From Myxococcales bacterium (GTDB lineage: Bacteria > Myxococcota_C > UBA6777): 64,000 nt of DNA. Shown here one piece after another: positions 1 to 8,731 of the stretch. The notes under the pieces were generated by a model. That model made no database searches and was not told the DNA's origin. It saw nothing but the letters and a program-made list of their open reading frames with translations. Positions within the stretch are counted from its first letter, which is position 1. Each line of letters starts with the position of its first letter. Location: assembly GCA_020632975.1 (NCBI GenBank), contig JACKEL010000004.1, positions 124,001 to 188,000 of the forward strand, written 5' to 3'. A program made the position numbers and the translations under genes.

Positions 1-1793
1 TGCGTGGGAGACGTTGGGTGGATGGTGTAGATCGTCTCGTTGGCATCTTGCGCGCTTTGAGGAGGCGACTGCATCGAAGGAGACGAAGCGATGGGCGTTT
101 CTTGAGCAGAGATCGGGTGAGCCGTGGCATTGTCTGCATCCCAACGAACCCACTCTTCGTGGTGTGTCGGTTGGGGCGCTGCCACCGCTGTTTGCGGTTT
201 GTTTTGCGTCACTTCAGGCGCAAAACGATGCTTGGGGGGCGTCTTGAGATCGATCGCAGCCACAGGAAACCACGGACGTGCGGGGGGTTGGATATGCGCC
301 GCGATCATGTGGATCTTGGACACTTCCGCTCGCACATAGCCGCTTTGGTACTGCGGCGGGACTTGGAAGGTGTGGACGATATCACCCACTTCGTCGCGGG
401 CTTCGATCTTCCAAGGTGTGTTGGGAGGTTCTGGCGTATTCCAGTAAACGTACACACTCTGGGGATCGCGGATCATCGCGCGGACACGGGTGTTTTCGTA
501 GCGTTCTGGAAGAGTGGGACCTCGATCGATGTAAGGTGTCGCCGTGGTGCGCGGTGGATGGGGCGGTGGTGGCTCCACTTTCGCTTGCACCTCTTCCAAG
601 TCAGGTTGCAACACTGCATCGCGGGGAAGCGGCTTGATCTCTACGGTCTCTGCGAGCTTTTCGAGATCGTCTGCGGACTCTTCAAGCGCGATGTCTGACT
701 CTTCAGCAGTCGTTTGTTCGGCGACTTCTCGCTCGTCAGCATCTTCAGAGAGAGAGACTTCTTCAGCGGCTGCGAGTTCAGCGGCTGCACGGGCCTCATA
801 ATCTCTTTCAAAGGCTTTGTAATCATCTTCGTCTTGGAAGTCTTCTTCTTGGTAAGGGGCTTCCTTGGCGGATGCTTCTACTTGGGCCATCGTGTGGGAA
901 GATACGGTGGCTTGGGGAGCATGGCTTTTGTTCGCAGATGCTTTTCGGCCACGTTGAGGCTTGTCACTGGAGACCTTGGCGGTCGAAGCCTCTGTCGAAG
1001 ATGTCTCTTGGGACGCTGCGGTTCGGTCTTTGGAGACATCTGTCGAGGTGGTTTGGGCCTCGACTTGTGTGGGTTGTGGAGAAGAGACTTTTTCTTCTTT
1101 TGCAGCTTTGGGGGTAGAAGCTGTAGAGGCCGATGCTTCGGTCTCTTGACTGGAGGATGTTTCTTCTGGTTGCGAGCCACGTGCCAAGAAAAAGTCGAGG
1201 ATGGACTGAATCAAAGAGCGTTTGCTCATGCGCGTACGTCCTGGGATATCCAAAGATCTTGCGATCTTTTGGAGTTGTCGGCTGTTTTGGGCTTCTAAGG
1301 TTTCTGGGGTCCACGGTCCATCTTCGAGAGAAAGCGCAGTTCCCGTGGGTTGCGAGACTTTTTCTTGGGCTGTGTTGCTTGTCGCTGGCTTGGTTTGCGC
1401 GGGTACATGGGGAGCAGGAGTCGTCGCTTTGGGGGTGATCTCCTTGGGGGTCGTTTCTTTGGCGTCTTGTTTGGGCAGGGCTTCTTGGGCAGCTTTTGCT
1501 TGTGGCTTTTTCTCTTGCGAAGCGGCCATAGGAGCCGAAGGGACGGGGGCTTTGGGAGATACCTCTTTCGAAGGCTTGGGGGCCTCTTTCGCAGGGGCTG
1601 CTTCTTCAAGGAGGGAGATCTCAAGGATCTCGGCGATCTCTTCGGTCAATTGGGGCTGTTCTTCAAGGGCTTGAAGGATCGCTTGGACAAGGGAGCGTTT
1701 TCCGAGGCGTGTGCGGCCTGCGATGTCCAGTCTTTGCGCTGCGCCTTGGAGCGCACGGACATTTTTCGTTTCGAGAGACTTTCGTTGGATCAT
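1..1793 (-). CDS. Rho-N/SAP-like and DUF4912 domain protein (3' end outside window)
   Basis: Seen by reading the minus strand: 597 codons stay open from ATG at 1793 to the window edge, so the C-terminus is missing. AAGGAG at 1802-1807 lies 8 bases before the start. Two copies of a Rho-N/SAP-like helix pair occur, near residues 8-42 (LDIAGRTRLGKRSL) and near residues 165-200 (LDIPGRTRMSKRSL). They are separated and followed by long Lys/Pro/Ala/Glu-rich linkers. Around residues 430-490 there is a block with RVRAMIRDPQSVYVYWNTPE, which fits the DUF4912 core. Rho-N/SAP modules usually bind nucleic acid. The role of DUF4912 is not established, so no function is assigned. The plus-strand open frames over this region are shadows with low-quality composition. 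Confidence 0.75.
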   Translation of the reverse strand, partial: MIQRKSLETKNVRALQGAAQRLDIAGRTRLGKRSLVQAILQALEEQPQLTEEIAEILEISLLEEAAPAKEAPKPSKEVSPKAPVPSAPMAASQEKKPQAKAAQEALPKQDAKETTPKEITPKATTPAPHVPAQTKPATSNTAQEKVSQPTGTALSLEDGPWTPETLEAQNSRQLQKIARSLDIPGRTRMSKRSLIQSILDFFLARGSQPEETSSSQETEASASTASTPKAAKEEKVSSPQPTQVEAQTTSTDVSKDRTAASQETSSTEASTAKVSSDKPQRGRKASANKSHAPQATVSSHTMAQVEASAKEAPYQEEDFQDEDDYKAFERDYEARAAAELAAAEEVSLSEDADEREVAEQTTAEESDIALEESADDLEKLAETVEIKPLPRDAVLQPDLEEVQAKVEPPPPHPPRTTATPYIDRGPTLPERYENTRVRAMIRDPQSVYVYWNTPEPPNTPWKIEARDEVGDIVHTFQVPPQYQSGYVRAEVSKIHMIAAHIQPPARPWFPVAAIDLKTPPKHRFAPEVTQNKPQTAVAAPQPTHHEEWVRWDADNATAHPISAQETPIASSPSMQSPPQSAQDANETIYTIHPTSPT

Positions 1794-1997
1794 GATCTTC
1801 GCTCCTTGTACATCCGTCTGTGTACAAACCCCTCCGAGGTTTTGTGATACGCGTATCGTCCGCTTCAAAAGCGCTCCATCATTGCATGGGGTCATCGTGC
1901 TTCACAAGGTTTTGGTGCGCGCTTTTCTGTTGGGGTGGGGGGATACATCATATAAAGATGCCTGTCAACAGGAAAAAATCATTTGTGAATGGCTTAT

Positions 1998-3569
1998 CTA
2001 GAAGAAATCTGAAAGTTTATTACGATTAAGTTTCCCATTTTTCGTTCTTGGTAATATTGGAGCCACGATATAGAGCCGAGGTTGCTTGTATCGAGCCAGG
2101 TGTTGCGCGGACCAGCCTTGTGCTTCTTGGATGATCCTTGCGTGAGGGGTTTCTGCAAAAGATGGAGAAGGAACGAGCACCGCAGCAAGAAGCGAGAGCC
2201 CTTCGCGGGGGGAGACTTCACAGACCGCTGCTTCTTGGATGGCGGGGTGCCTTTCAAGGGCACGTTCGATCTCGCGTGGTGATACGCGGTAGCCTTGCGC
2301 ATTGAGAAGGTCATCTTGGCGGCCGTGAAACCAGATGTATCCGTCCTGATCGAGATGAGCGAGGTCTCCACCCACAAACCATTCGCCGCGCCATATCAAC
2401 GCTTCTTCATCTGGACGTTTCCAATAACCCAACATCAGACCAGGATCGCTGCGATGGATCGCCAAGAGTCCTGTCTCGCCCGTAGGTAGGGGGTCTTCTT
2501 CTGTGTCCATGGGCAAGATTGCGATCCTGCGGCCTTGTTGTGGGCGGCCAGGAGAGCCCGCTTTTCTTGGAACAGACGGTCCGCACGAGATGTAAGTCGA
2601 ACACTCGCTCATCCCGAGGGCTTCGTAGAGCGGGCAACCCATCGTCTCTTCCCATCGTTCGGCCAAAGAGGGAGAGAGTGCTTCCCCTGCGGTTAGTCCA
2701 TGGCGCAGGCTGCGCAAGGCAGGTCCTGCCTCTGGAGTGTACTTCAAGATCTGCCGATACACCGAAGGAACCGCCGCAAAGATCGAGATCTGGTGCTCTT
2801 GAATCAAGGATGCCCATCGTGCGGGATCGTTGGGGCCTTCGACGATCACACTGGTTGCACCCACCTGCCAAGCATCGAAGACCGCAAGTCCTAGCGTATA
2901 GGTCCAGTTGAGTTGCCCTGCATGCAAAAGGATATCTTGGGCCTTGAGATCTGTCCAACCGCCAAACATGGGGATGCGGCCCAAGATACTGCGATGGGCA
3001 TGCAACACACCTTTGGGCCATCCTGTGGTCCCCGAAGTGTAGATCATGTAGGCTGGCGAGTCGGGATCTGTGTAGAAAAAGTCGATGTCCTGTTTCTCTG
3101 TGGAGTCGCTTTGTTCGACGGATGGAGAAAGCGAAAAGGACGAAAGACCCGATGGAAAGGGGAGTTTTGGATCGACGAGCGCCAACGACGCTTCGCTATC
3201 TTCCCAAAGGTAGGCGACTTCTTCTTCGGTCAGTTGGGGAGAGACGGGGATCGGTCGATAGCCTGCGCTAATCGCCGCCAAAAACCCAAAAGCAAACAAA
3301 GGTTGGTTGCCCAAGCGGATCAGGATGCGAGCTCCTTTGGGGAGCTGTGTTGCGCACAGTTGGATGTGAAGTTGCCGAACAGCGCTATAGATCTGTTGGT
3401 ACGTCCAACTTTGTGTACCTTGGGGCGAGAGATGGAGGAGAGCGGTCTTCGATGCGTGCGTGTCGATGTGTTCAAAAAGATACGCACATAGGTTAAAGGG
3501 ATGTTTTGTTTTGGAGGCTTGTGGGGGCGTGGTGGGTGGGTTCTGTGGGGAGACTGTGCTTCTTGACAT
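1998..3569 (-). CDS. AMP-forming acyl-CoA synthetase / benzoate-CoA ligase-like
   Basis: A 523-residue ANL-superfamily enzyme that would adenylate a carboxylic acid and transfer it to CoA. The adenylation motifs appear in order: A3 YTSGTTGWPKG, A5 YEALGMSECSTY, A7 GDLAHLDQDGYIWFHGRQDD, and A10 PRTKNGKLNR with the catalytic Lys near the C-terminus. Overall layout and the hinge are closest, from memory, to the benzoate-CoA ligase branch and medium-chain acyl-CoA synthetases. The substrate cannot be read from the sequence. The start is the ATG at 3569, with only a weak purine stretch upstream. It stands alone, 204 bases from the start of the DUF4912 gene. The N-terminal 25 residues are Pro/Thr-rich and probably a disordered leader. 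Confidence 0.9.
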   Translation of the reverse strand: MSRSTVSPQNPPTTPPQASKTKHPFNLCAYLFEHIDTHASKTALLHLSPQGTQSWTYQQIYSAVRQLHIQLCATQLPKGARILIRLGNQPLFAFGFLAAISAGYRPIPVSPQLTEEEVAYLWEDSEASLALVDPKLPFPSGLSSFSLSPSVEQSDSTEKQDIDFFYTDPDSPAYMIYTSGTTGWPKGVLHAHRSILGRIPMFGGWTDLKAQDILLHAGQLNWTYTLGLAVFDAWQVGATSVIVEGPNDPARWASLIQEHQISIFAAVPSVYRQILKYTPEAGPALRSLRHGLTAGEALSPSLAERWEETMGCPLYEALGMSECSTYISCGPSVPRKAGSPGRPQQGRRIAILPMDTEEDPLPTGETGLLAIHRSDPGLMLGYWKRPDEEALIWRGEWFVGGDLAHLDQDGYIWFHGRQDDLLNAQGYRVSPREIERALERHPAIQEAAVCEVSPREGLSLLAAVLVPSPSFAETPHARIIQEAQGWSAQHLARYKQPRLYIVAPILPRTKNGKLNRNKLSDFF

Positions 3570-3776
3570 CGGGTTTTTCTCTCGATAGCTCTAATACGCT
3601 GCCTTTGCCCGCTTTTCTTTGGTTAGTGTAGAGACGGCCTAGCCAAAGGCGTGCATCTAGGGCGCATTTGTGAGATGCAATAAGATCTCGTTCAAACCAG
3701 CACTTTCGCAATCAAGCGATCTTGTTCTTCCTCTATATCAAGCTCTCATCCCTCATACAAACGGGAGGCTCTCGTC

Positions 3777-6700
3777 GTGAAAGCTATACAGCGTTTCTTC
3801 TCTCCACATCTTTCTGCTCATTCGCCTCCTCGGTGGCTTCGGATGGGCGGGCTTTCTCTGTGGTTGTTTGGACTCATGGGCTTACTTTTCTTGGGTGAAG
3901 CACAAGCCCAAGACACCAGTAAGTCGGGGATCTTGGGATATTACCGTTATCCTACCATTCACGGGAAAAACATCGTTTTCGTGGCAGAAGGCGATCTTTG
4001 GTCCGTGTCTTTGGATGGTGGCCTTGCACGCAGACTGACCTCTCATCCTGGTTCAGAGGCCCTTCCTCGCTTTTCGCCAGACGGTAAGTGGTTGGCATTC
4101 TCTGCGGATTACGAAGGCGACAGCGATCTTTACGTGATGTCCGCGAAGGGTGGAGCGCCACGTCGTTTGACCTTCCGACCTGGGGCGGATATCCCCGTGG
4201 CTTGGACGCCTGACAGCCAACATATCGTTTTTATGTCACGTCGCCGCTACCACTTTTGGAATTGGTTTCTTTACAAAGTGCATGTGTCTGGCAAAAAGCC
4301 CGCAGTTCGGCTTCCTTTGGGCCACGCCGCATCTTTGTCTTTTGCGCCTGATGGCAACCGCGTGGTCTTTAACCGTGGCTTCCGTGAGTTGCGTACTTGG
4401 AAACGCTATACAGGCGGATGGGCACAAGATATCTGGTTTGGTGATCTCGCCAAGCAATCCTTTCGCAAGATCACCACGTTCCCGGGCACTGATGTGCATC
4501 CCATGTGGTACAAAGACCGTATCTACTTCGTTTCCGACCGTTCGGGGACGCGCAACCTTTTCTCCATGGATCTCGACCGCAAAAAGATCCTCCAACATAC
4601 CTTCCATGAACTGTGGGATGTGCGTTGGGCCTCGTTGGGTGGTGATCGCATCGTGTACCAAGGGGGCGCGGATATCTGGTGCCTCGATCTCAAAACCAAC
4701 CTGACGACCCGCGTTGAGATCCGTCTTTCTACAGACGCGATCCGCAAACGCCCGCGTTATATCCATGGCTTGCGCTACTTTGAGAATCACTTTGACCTCG
4801 ACGCCAAAGGTGACCGTATGGTGTTGAATGTGCGCGGTGATATCTTCCAAGTTCCTACGAAAAAAGGTGGTTTTCCTGTCCGCGTGACACGTTCTTCAGG
4901 AAGCCGTGAGAAGTTCGCTTCTTTTACGCCCAAAGGGGACAAGATCGTTGCAATGTCCGATGCATCGGGCGAAGACGAGATCACGCTCTACGACGCTTTG
5001 GGGGAAGAGAAACCCAAGCAGATCACCCATGGCGGAAAAGTCTGGCGTTTTTGGCCGAGCCCTTCGCCTGATGGCAAGTGGTATCTCTTTTCTGACAAGA
5101 ATCTCAAGCTGTGGTTGGTCGATGCTGCCTCTGGAAAGCCCCAATTGATCGACCAATCCGAAACATGGGAGATCTACAATTACGCTTTCTCTCCCGATAG
5201 CCGCTACGTCGTCTATGTCAAACCCGAGAACAATCGCTTCTCTTCGATCTTCCTCTACGATCTGAAAGAGAAAGTGACCATCCGCGCCACGCGTTCGTGG
5301 ACCAACGACTTTGCTCCCACATTTTCGGCTGATGGTAAGACCCTTTACTTTATCTCGGATCGTTCATTTGACCCTGTATTCGGTCACTTTGACTTTCTCG
5401 ATATCGTCGATAAAACCTCTCGCATCTACGCTTTGACGCTTGCCCCCAAAACCGCAGCACCTTACCCCATCCAAGATCCCTTGGTGGATGCGCGCGGAAA
5501 AACCGAAGCCAAAGCCACCAAAGAGGCCGAAAAAGCTGCTAAAGAGGCTGCAAAGAAAGCTGAAAAAGCGGCCACCCAAAAAGCTGCTGGGCCCACCTCG
5601 AAAAAGTCGAGCGAGCCGAAAAAAGCAGAAGCCAAGGCCGCTGTAGAGCAAAAGCCCAAGAAAAAGGCGAAAAAGAAAAAGCACGCCAAAAAAGAAAGAG
5701 CGAAAAAGAAAAAACACGCCAAGAAAAAAGTGAAAAAATGTATTCGTAAGTGCAAGAAAACGTGCAAAAAAGATTGTGCGAAGACCTGCAAAGAAAAGTG
5801 CAAGGGCGAAAAAGCGAAGAAAGCGTGCGCGAAAAAAGACAAGAAAAAGTCCAAGAAAAAGCCTTCTATCAAGATCGAAGTGATCTCGAAAGGCTTAGAA
5901 AATCGGGCATATCTGCTCGATAAGATCCCCGCTGGACATTACTTTGCATTGCGTGCTGTCAAAGGTCGTCTGTTCTGGATGAGCCGCCCAACCGTTGGGG
6001 TTGTCTCGCGCGGTCGTTGGCGCCATCCCATCAATACACTGATGGCTTACGATCTGAAGTCCAAAAAGATGATGCCCTTTGCTCCTGGCATCCATAGCTA
6101 CGATATCTCTGACGATGGTTCAAAAGTCGCGATTCGTCGCGGCATGACCTTCCAAGTCGCTTCGACCAAAGCACCCGTCGCCCCCAAAGGTCGGGCTGGT
6201 GTGATCGATCTTTCTTCGCTCTACAAGTTCCGCATCGATCCTGCCAAAGAGTGGGAACAGATCCTCAAAGAAGCATGGCGACTTCAGCGCGACTTCTATT
6301 GGGCCGCTGACATGGCCAAGATCGATTGGAAAAAGATTGGCGAGCGCTACTTCAAGTTGCTGCCTCGGATCTTGACCCGTGGTGATCTCAACAACGTTAT
6401 CGGCGAACTCATCGGGGAGTTGGGCACTTCGCACACTTACGTCTTTGGAGGCGATATCCGCCGTTCACAGTACGTTGCACATGGTGTGTTGGGGGCAGAC
6501 TTTACGCGCGATGCAAGCGGATATTACAAGGTCACCCACGTCTTGCGCGGTGCGCCTTGGGCACAACACCTCGCTTCGCCACTCGCTGCACACCATCTCA
6601 AGATCGGCAAAGGCACCTTCATCCTCGCAATCAACGGTGAGTCCGTGAAAAACAGCACCTCGCTGTTTGCACATCTGCAAAATACGGCTGGAAAGACGGT

Positions 6701-7532
6701 GATGTTGCTTGTCAACGAAAAGCCCGAACGCAAGGGCGCTCGTCGCGTCTTGGTCAAGGCCATTGGTGCTTGGCAAGAAAGCCGACTTCGCTACATCGAT
6801 TGGGTCGAAAGTCGCCGCCTTCTCGTTCAAAAGTGGAGTAAAGGCCGCGTGGCGTATCTCCACTTGCCCAATATGTCAGCAGATGGCTTGGTGGCTTTCT
6901 ACCGTATGTGGTATCCCCAACTTCACAAACATGCCCTTTTGATCGATGTGCGCGGCAACGGTGGTGGAAACGTCTCTCAAATCTTGATCCAAAAGCTGAT
7001 GCGGCGGATCTGGGCGGCTTTCACGGCGCGTAATGTCAAGACTGCGTTCTGGACCGCACCCACCGCGGCTTTCCGTGGTCACATGGCTGTACTCACCAAC
7101 CAAAATGCTGGCTCTGACGGCGATATCTTCTGCCGCTCTTTCCAAATCCTCAAGATGGGGAAAGTCTTTGGGACGCGCACTTGGGGTGGTGTGGTTGGTA
7201 TTCGTGGCGGTAAATACTTTGTGGATCGCGGTCTTACCACGCAGCCTGAGTTTGCTTGGTGGTCCAAACAAGACAATTGGAACATCGAAAACAAAGGCGT
7301 GACCCCCGATGTCGTCGTCGATAACCTCCCTGAAGACTACGAAAAAGGCTACGACCGTCAGCTTCGGGTGATCACAGAACACCTTTTGGAACGCCTCAAA
7401 AACAAGCCCGTTCCGCCTTTGCGTTTCCCCGCAGCTCCTGACAAGTCTGTTCCTGGTTTCCTCGAAAAATGGAAGCGCTGGGTACAAGAAGTCCAACCCG
7501 CTCCCATCCGTCTTCCTCAAGACGAGAAATAA
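3777..7532 (+). CDS. Tricorn-like S41 serine protease, secreted
   Basis: 1251 residues, GTG start at 3777 with GGGAGG at 3763-3768. A signal peptide is visible (hydrophobic residues 24-40, cleavage after AQA at 44), so it acts in the envelope or outside. Residues about 50-560 carry repeated PD40/TolB-like propeller signatures (FSPDGKWLAFSAD, APDGNRVVF, PSPDGKWYLF, FSPDSRYVVY). Residues about 574-700 are an extreme Lys/Ala-rich insert with regularly spaced Cys. A PDZ-like region (VTHVLRGAPWA, FILAINGESV) precedes the S41 core, with DVRGNGGG and the likely nucleophile Ser1113 in NAGSDGDIF. The order propeller, PDZ, S41 matches bacterial Tricorn homologues that degrade peptides. The Lys/Cys insert lies between propeller and protease halves and is not a normal part of the family. 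Confidence 0.9.
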   Translation: MKAIQRFFSPHLSAHSPPRWLRMGGLSLWLFGLMGLLFLGEAQAQDTSKSGILGYYRYPTIHGKNIVFVAEGDLWSVSLDGGLARRLTSHPGSEALPRFSPDGKWLAFSADYEGDSDLYVMSAKGGAPRRLTFRPGADIPVAWTPDSQHIVFMSRRRYHFWNWFLYKVHVSGKKPAVRLPLGHAASLSFAPDGNRVVFNRGFRELRTWKRYTGGWAQDIWFGDLAKQSFRKITTFPGTDVHPMWYKDRIYFVSDRSGTRNLFSMDLDRKKILQHTFHELWDVRWASLGGDRIVYQGGADIWCLDLKTNLTTRVEIRLSTDAIRKRPRYIHGLRYFENHFDLDAKGDRMVLNVRGDIFQVPTKKGGFPVRVTRSSGSREKFASFTPKGDKIVAMSDASGEDEITLYDALGEEKPKQITHGGKVWRFWPSPSPDGKWYLFSDKNLKLWLVDAASGKPQLIDQSETWEIYNYAFSPDSRYVVYVKPENNRFSSIFLYDLKEKVTIRATRSWTNDFAPTFSADGKTLYFISDRSFDPVFGHFDFLDIVDKTSRIYALTLAPKTAAPYPIQDPLVDARGKTEAKATKEAEKAAKEAAKKAEKAATQKAAGPTSKKSSEPKKAEAKAAVEQKPKKKAKKKKHAKKERAKKKKHAKKKVKKCIRKCKKTCKKDCAKTCKEKCKGEKAKKACAKKDKKKSKKKPSIKIEVISKGLENRAYLLDKIPAGHYFALRAVKGRLFWMSRPTVGVVSRGRWRHPINTLMAYDLKSKKMMPFAPGIHSYDISDDGSKVAIRRGMTFQVASTKAPVAPKGRAGVIDLSSLYKFRIDPAKEWEQILKEAWRLQRDFYWAADMAKIDWKKIGERYFKLLPRILTRGDLNNVIGELIGELGTSHTYVFGGDIRRSQYVAHGVLGADFTRDASGYYKVTHVLRGAPWAQHLASPLAAHHLKIGKGTFILAINGESVKNSTSLFAHLQNTAGKTVMLLVNEKPERKGARRVLVKAIGAWQESRLRYIDWVESRRLLVQKWSKGRVAYLHLPNMSADGLVAFYRMWYPQLHKHALLIDVRGNGGGNVSQILIQKLMRRIWAAFTARNVKTAFWTAPTAAFRGHMAVLTNQNAGSDGDIFCRSFQILKMGKVFGTRTWGGVVGIRGGKYFVDRGLTTQPEFAWWSKQDNWNIENKGVTPDVVVDNLPEDYEKGYDRQLRVITEHLLERLKNKPVPPLRFPAAPDKSVPGFLEKWKRWVQEVQPAPIRLPQDEK
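5500..5870 (+). repeat. Low-complexity Lys/Ala/Cys-coding tract in the Tricorn-like gene
   Basis: The coding strand is dominated by AAA/AAG and GCC/GCG codons. The translated part starts Ala/Lys/Glu-rich (alternating KEAEKAAKEAAKKAEKAA) and passes into almost pure Lys. It then becomes a segment where Cys recurs every 3-5 residues among Lys (CIRKCKKTCKKDCAKTCKEK). The frame remains open and the domain after it is intact, so this is an in-frame expansion, not a pseudogene scar. Confidence 0.85.
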
Positions 7533-7831
7533 TCCTCTTCCTTCCGCACTTTACGACTCTCCTCTTTTCCTACACTCCCTTTTGTTTCTCCATCCATTCC
7601 GTCATCTGGACATCTTGTGTCCACGATCTGGACATCTCCTTCGCTTTATTTTTGGTCTTTTCTTCTAATGCTTTGTTTTTAAAGAGGAAATTATCCTTTA
7701 GGATGCGAGGTATATCCTTTGCGATAGTTCGATGCCATCAACGCAAAAACAAATGAAATCTTCCCTAATCATGGGCTTTTTGGATGACATTTGAGATCTC
7801 GTTACGAACAACAAACAAAGGAGAACAGACA
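7533..7831. other. Intergenic region without a gene
   Basis: About 300 bases between the Tricorn-like gene and the Cys-rich lipoprotein gene. Pyrimidine-rich at first, then AT-rich near 7670-7700. It contains a short direct repeat, ATCTGGACATCT, beginning near 7604 and 7625. No convincing ORF, terminator or sigma-70 promoter pair was found. An upstream in-frame ATG at 7784 exists, but the strong ribosome-binding site sits at 7819-7824, which favours the later start. Confidence 0.5.
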
Positions 7832-8728
7832 ATGAAACGACATATCCTTGCAGTGATGGCCTTCGGTGTGATGAGTTTTTTGGTCGCTTGTGGTGGTGGG
7901 CCCAATGGTGGCGTAGGGCAGGGCGCTTTTAATGGGACTGCTTGTTCAAACCATCAAGAGTGCCAGAGTCAGTATTGTGCAGCCCTCCAAGGTGGGGGGA
8001 GTATCTGTTCAAACAATCCCAACGCACCAGGTTTAGGCGGTGGGGGTGGCGGCATCGGTGGAGGCGGAAATACAGGAGATGGTGGGGCCTGCGGTGTAGA
8101 CGGTCTCAGAAAGATCTCTGTTTGTCATGAGTCGTGTTCGCAAAGCTATAACAACGTGTACTGTGCTTTCCAATGTTATGATCTTGTTCTTTCTGAGTCT
8201 TGCGCTCAAGCCACAAAAGAGTTTGTGGTGTGTTTGGATAAGACGGATTGTGCTTCCTCGAACGCTGGCACAACATGTTGTGTTGCGGAGAAGAAAAAGT
8301 TTTTGGGTTCACTCAGTCTCTCGACATCGGCTCTTCCCAAAACTGTGGGTTCTTCTTGTCAGAATCCTTCTGAGTGCCCCGGCAATATGTGCTTGAAAAA
8401 TGCGAATGACTACGGGTATTGCTCGAAACAGTGCAATGTGGACAGCGATTGTAAGTTTGGTATGCAGTGTACACAAGCCTCCTCTGCGGGTGGCAAGGTT
8501 TGTCGCCCACCCCTCTCTTGTCACCGCGATGAGATCGATGTTTTGCGGGGTTGTTCTTCGCGTTGTGGTCAAGATGAGACCTGCATCCAAAACTGCTTCA
8601 ATGCTCTCTCTTCAACTTGTACAGACTGCATGACGCGCTATGGTAAATGCATCAAAAGGTCGGGCTGCGATGCCCAATCGCCCGAATGTTGCAAGAAAGA
8701 ACGAGAGCTTTGTTTTGGTAGCAACTGA
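7832..8728 (+). CDS. Cys-rich lipoprotein of unknown function
   Basis: 298 residues starting at the ATG at 7832, preceded by AAAGGAGAA. The N-terminus is a lipoprotein signal peptide with lipobox LVAC (Cys20 or so), so the mature protein should be lipid-anchored in the envelope. A Gly-rich linker near residue 65-85 follows a small Cys module (CSNHQECQSQYC). The remainder holds many Cys pairs in modules such as CQNPSECPGNMC and CNVDSDCKFGMQC, which resemble small disulfide-rich modules common in myxobacterial surface proteins. I do not recognise a catalytic domain. It ends 3 bases before the convergent dehydrogenase gene, leaving no room for a terminator between them. Confidence 0.8.
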   Translation: MKRHILAVMAFGVMSFLVACGGGPNGGVGQGAFNGTACSNHQECQSQYCAALQGGGSICSNNPNAPGLGGGGGGIGGGGNTGDGGACGVDGLRKISVCHESCSQSYNNVYCAFQCYDLVLSESCAQATKEFVVCLDKTDCASSNAGTTCCVAEKKKFLGSLSLSTSALPKTVGSSCQNPSECPGNMCLKNANDYGYCSKQCNVDSDCKFGMQCTQASSAGGKVCRPPLSCHRDEIDVLRGCSSRCGQDETCIQNCFNALSSTCTDCMTRYGKCIKRSGCDAQSPECCKKERELCFGSN

Positions 8729-8731
8729 TGA

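Noticed and set aside
18..1298. Plus-strand open frames of 226 and 194 codons at the left edge
   Set aside because: They lie antisense to the DUF4912 gene, are very rich in Arg/Cys/Trp, and lack ribosome-binding sites. The minus strand is open throughout with clear domain motifs.
4236..4850. Minus-strand frames inside the Tricorn-like gene, including a 204-codon one
   Set aside because: Shadows of the propeller-coding region; no ribosome-binding site and atypical composition.
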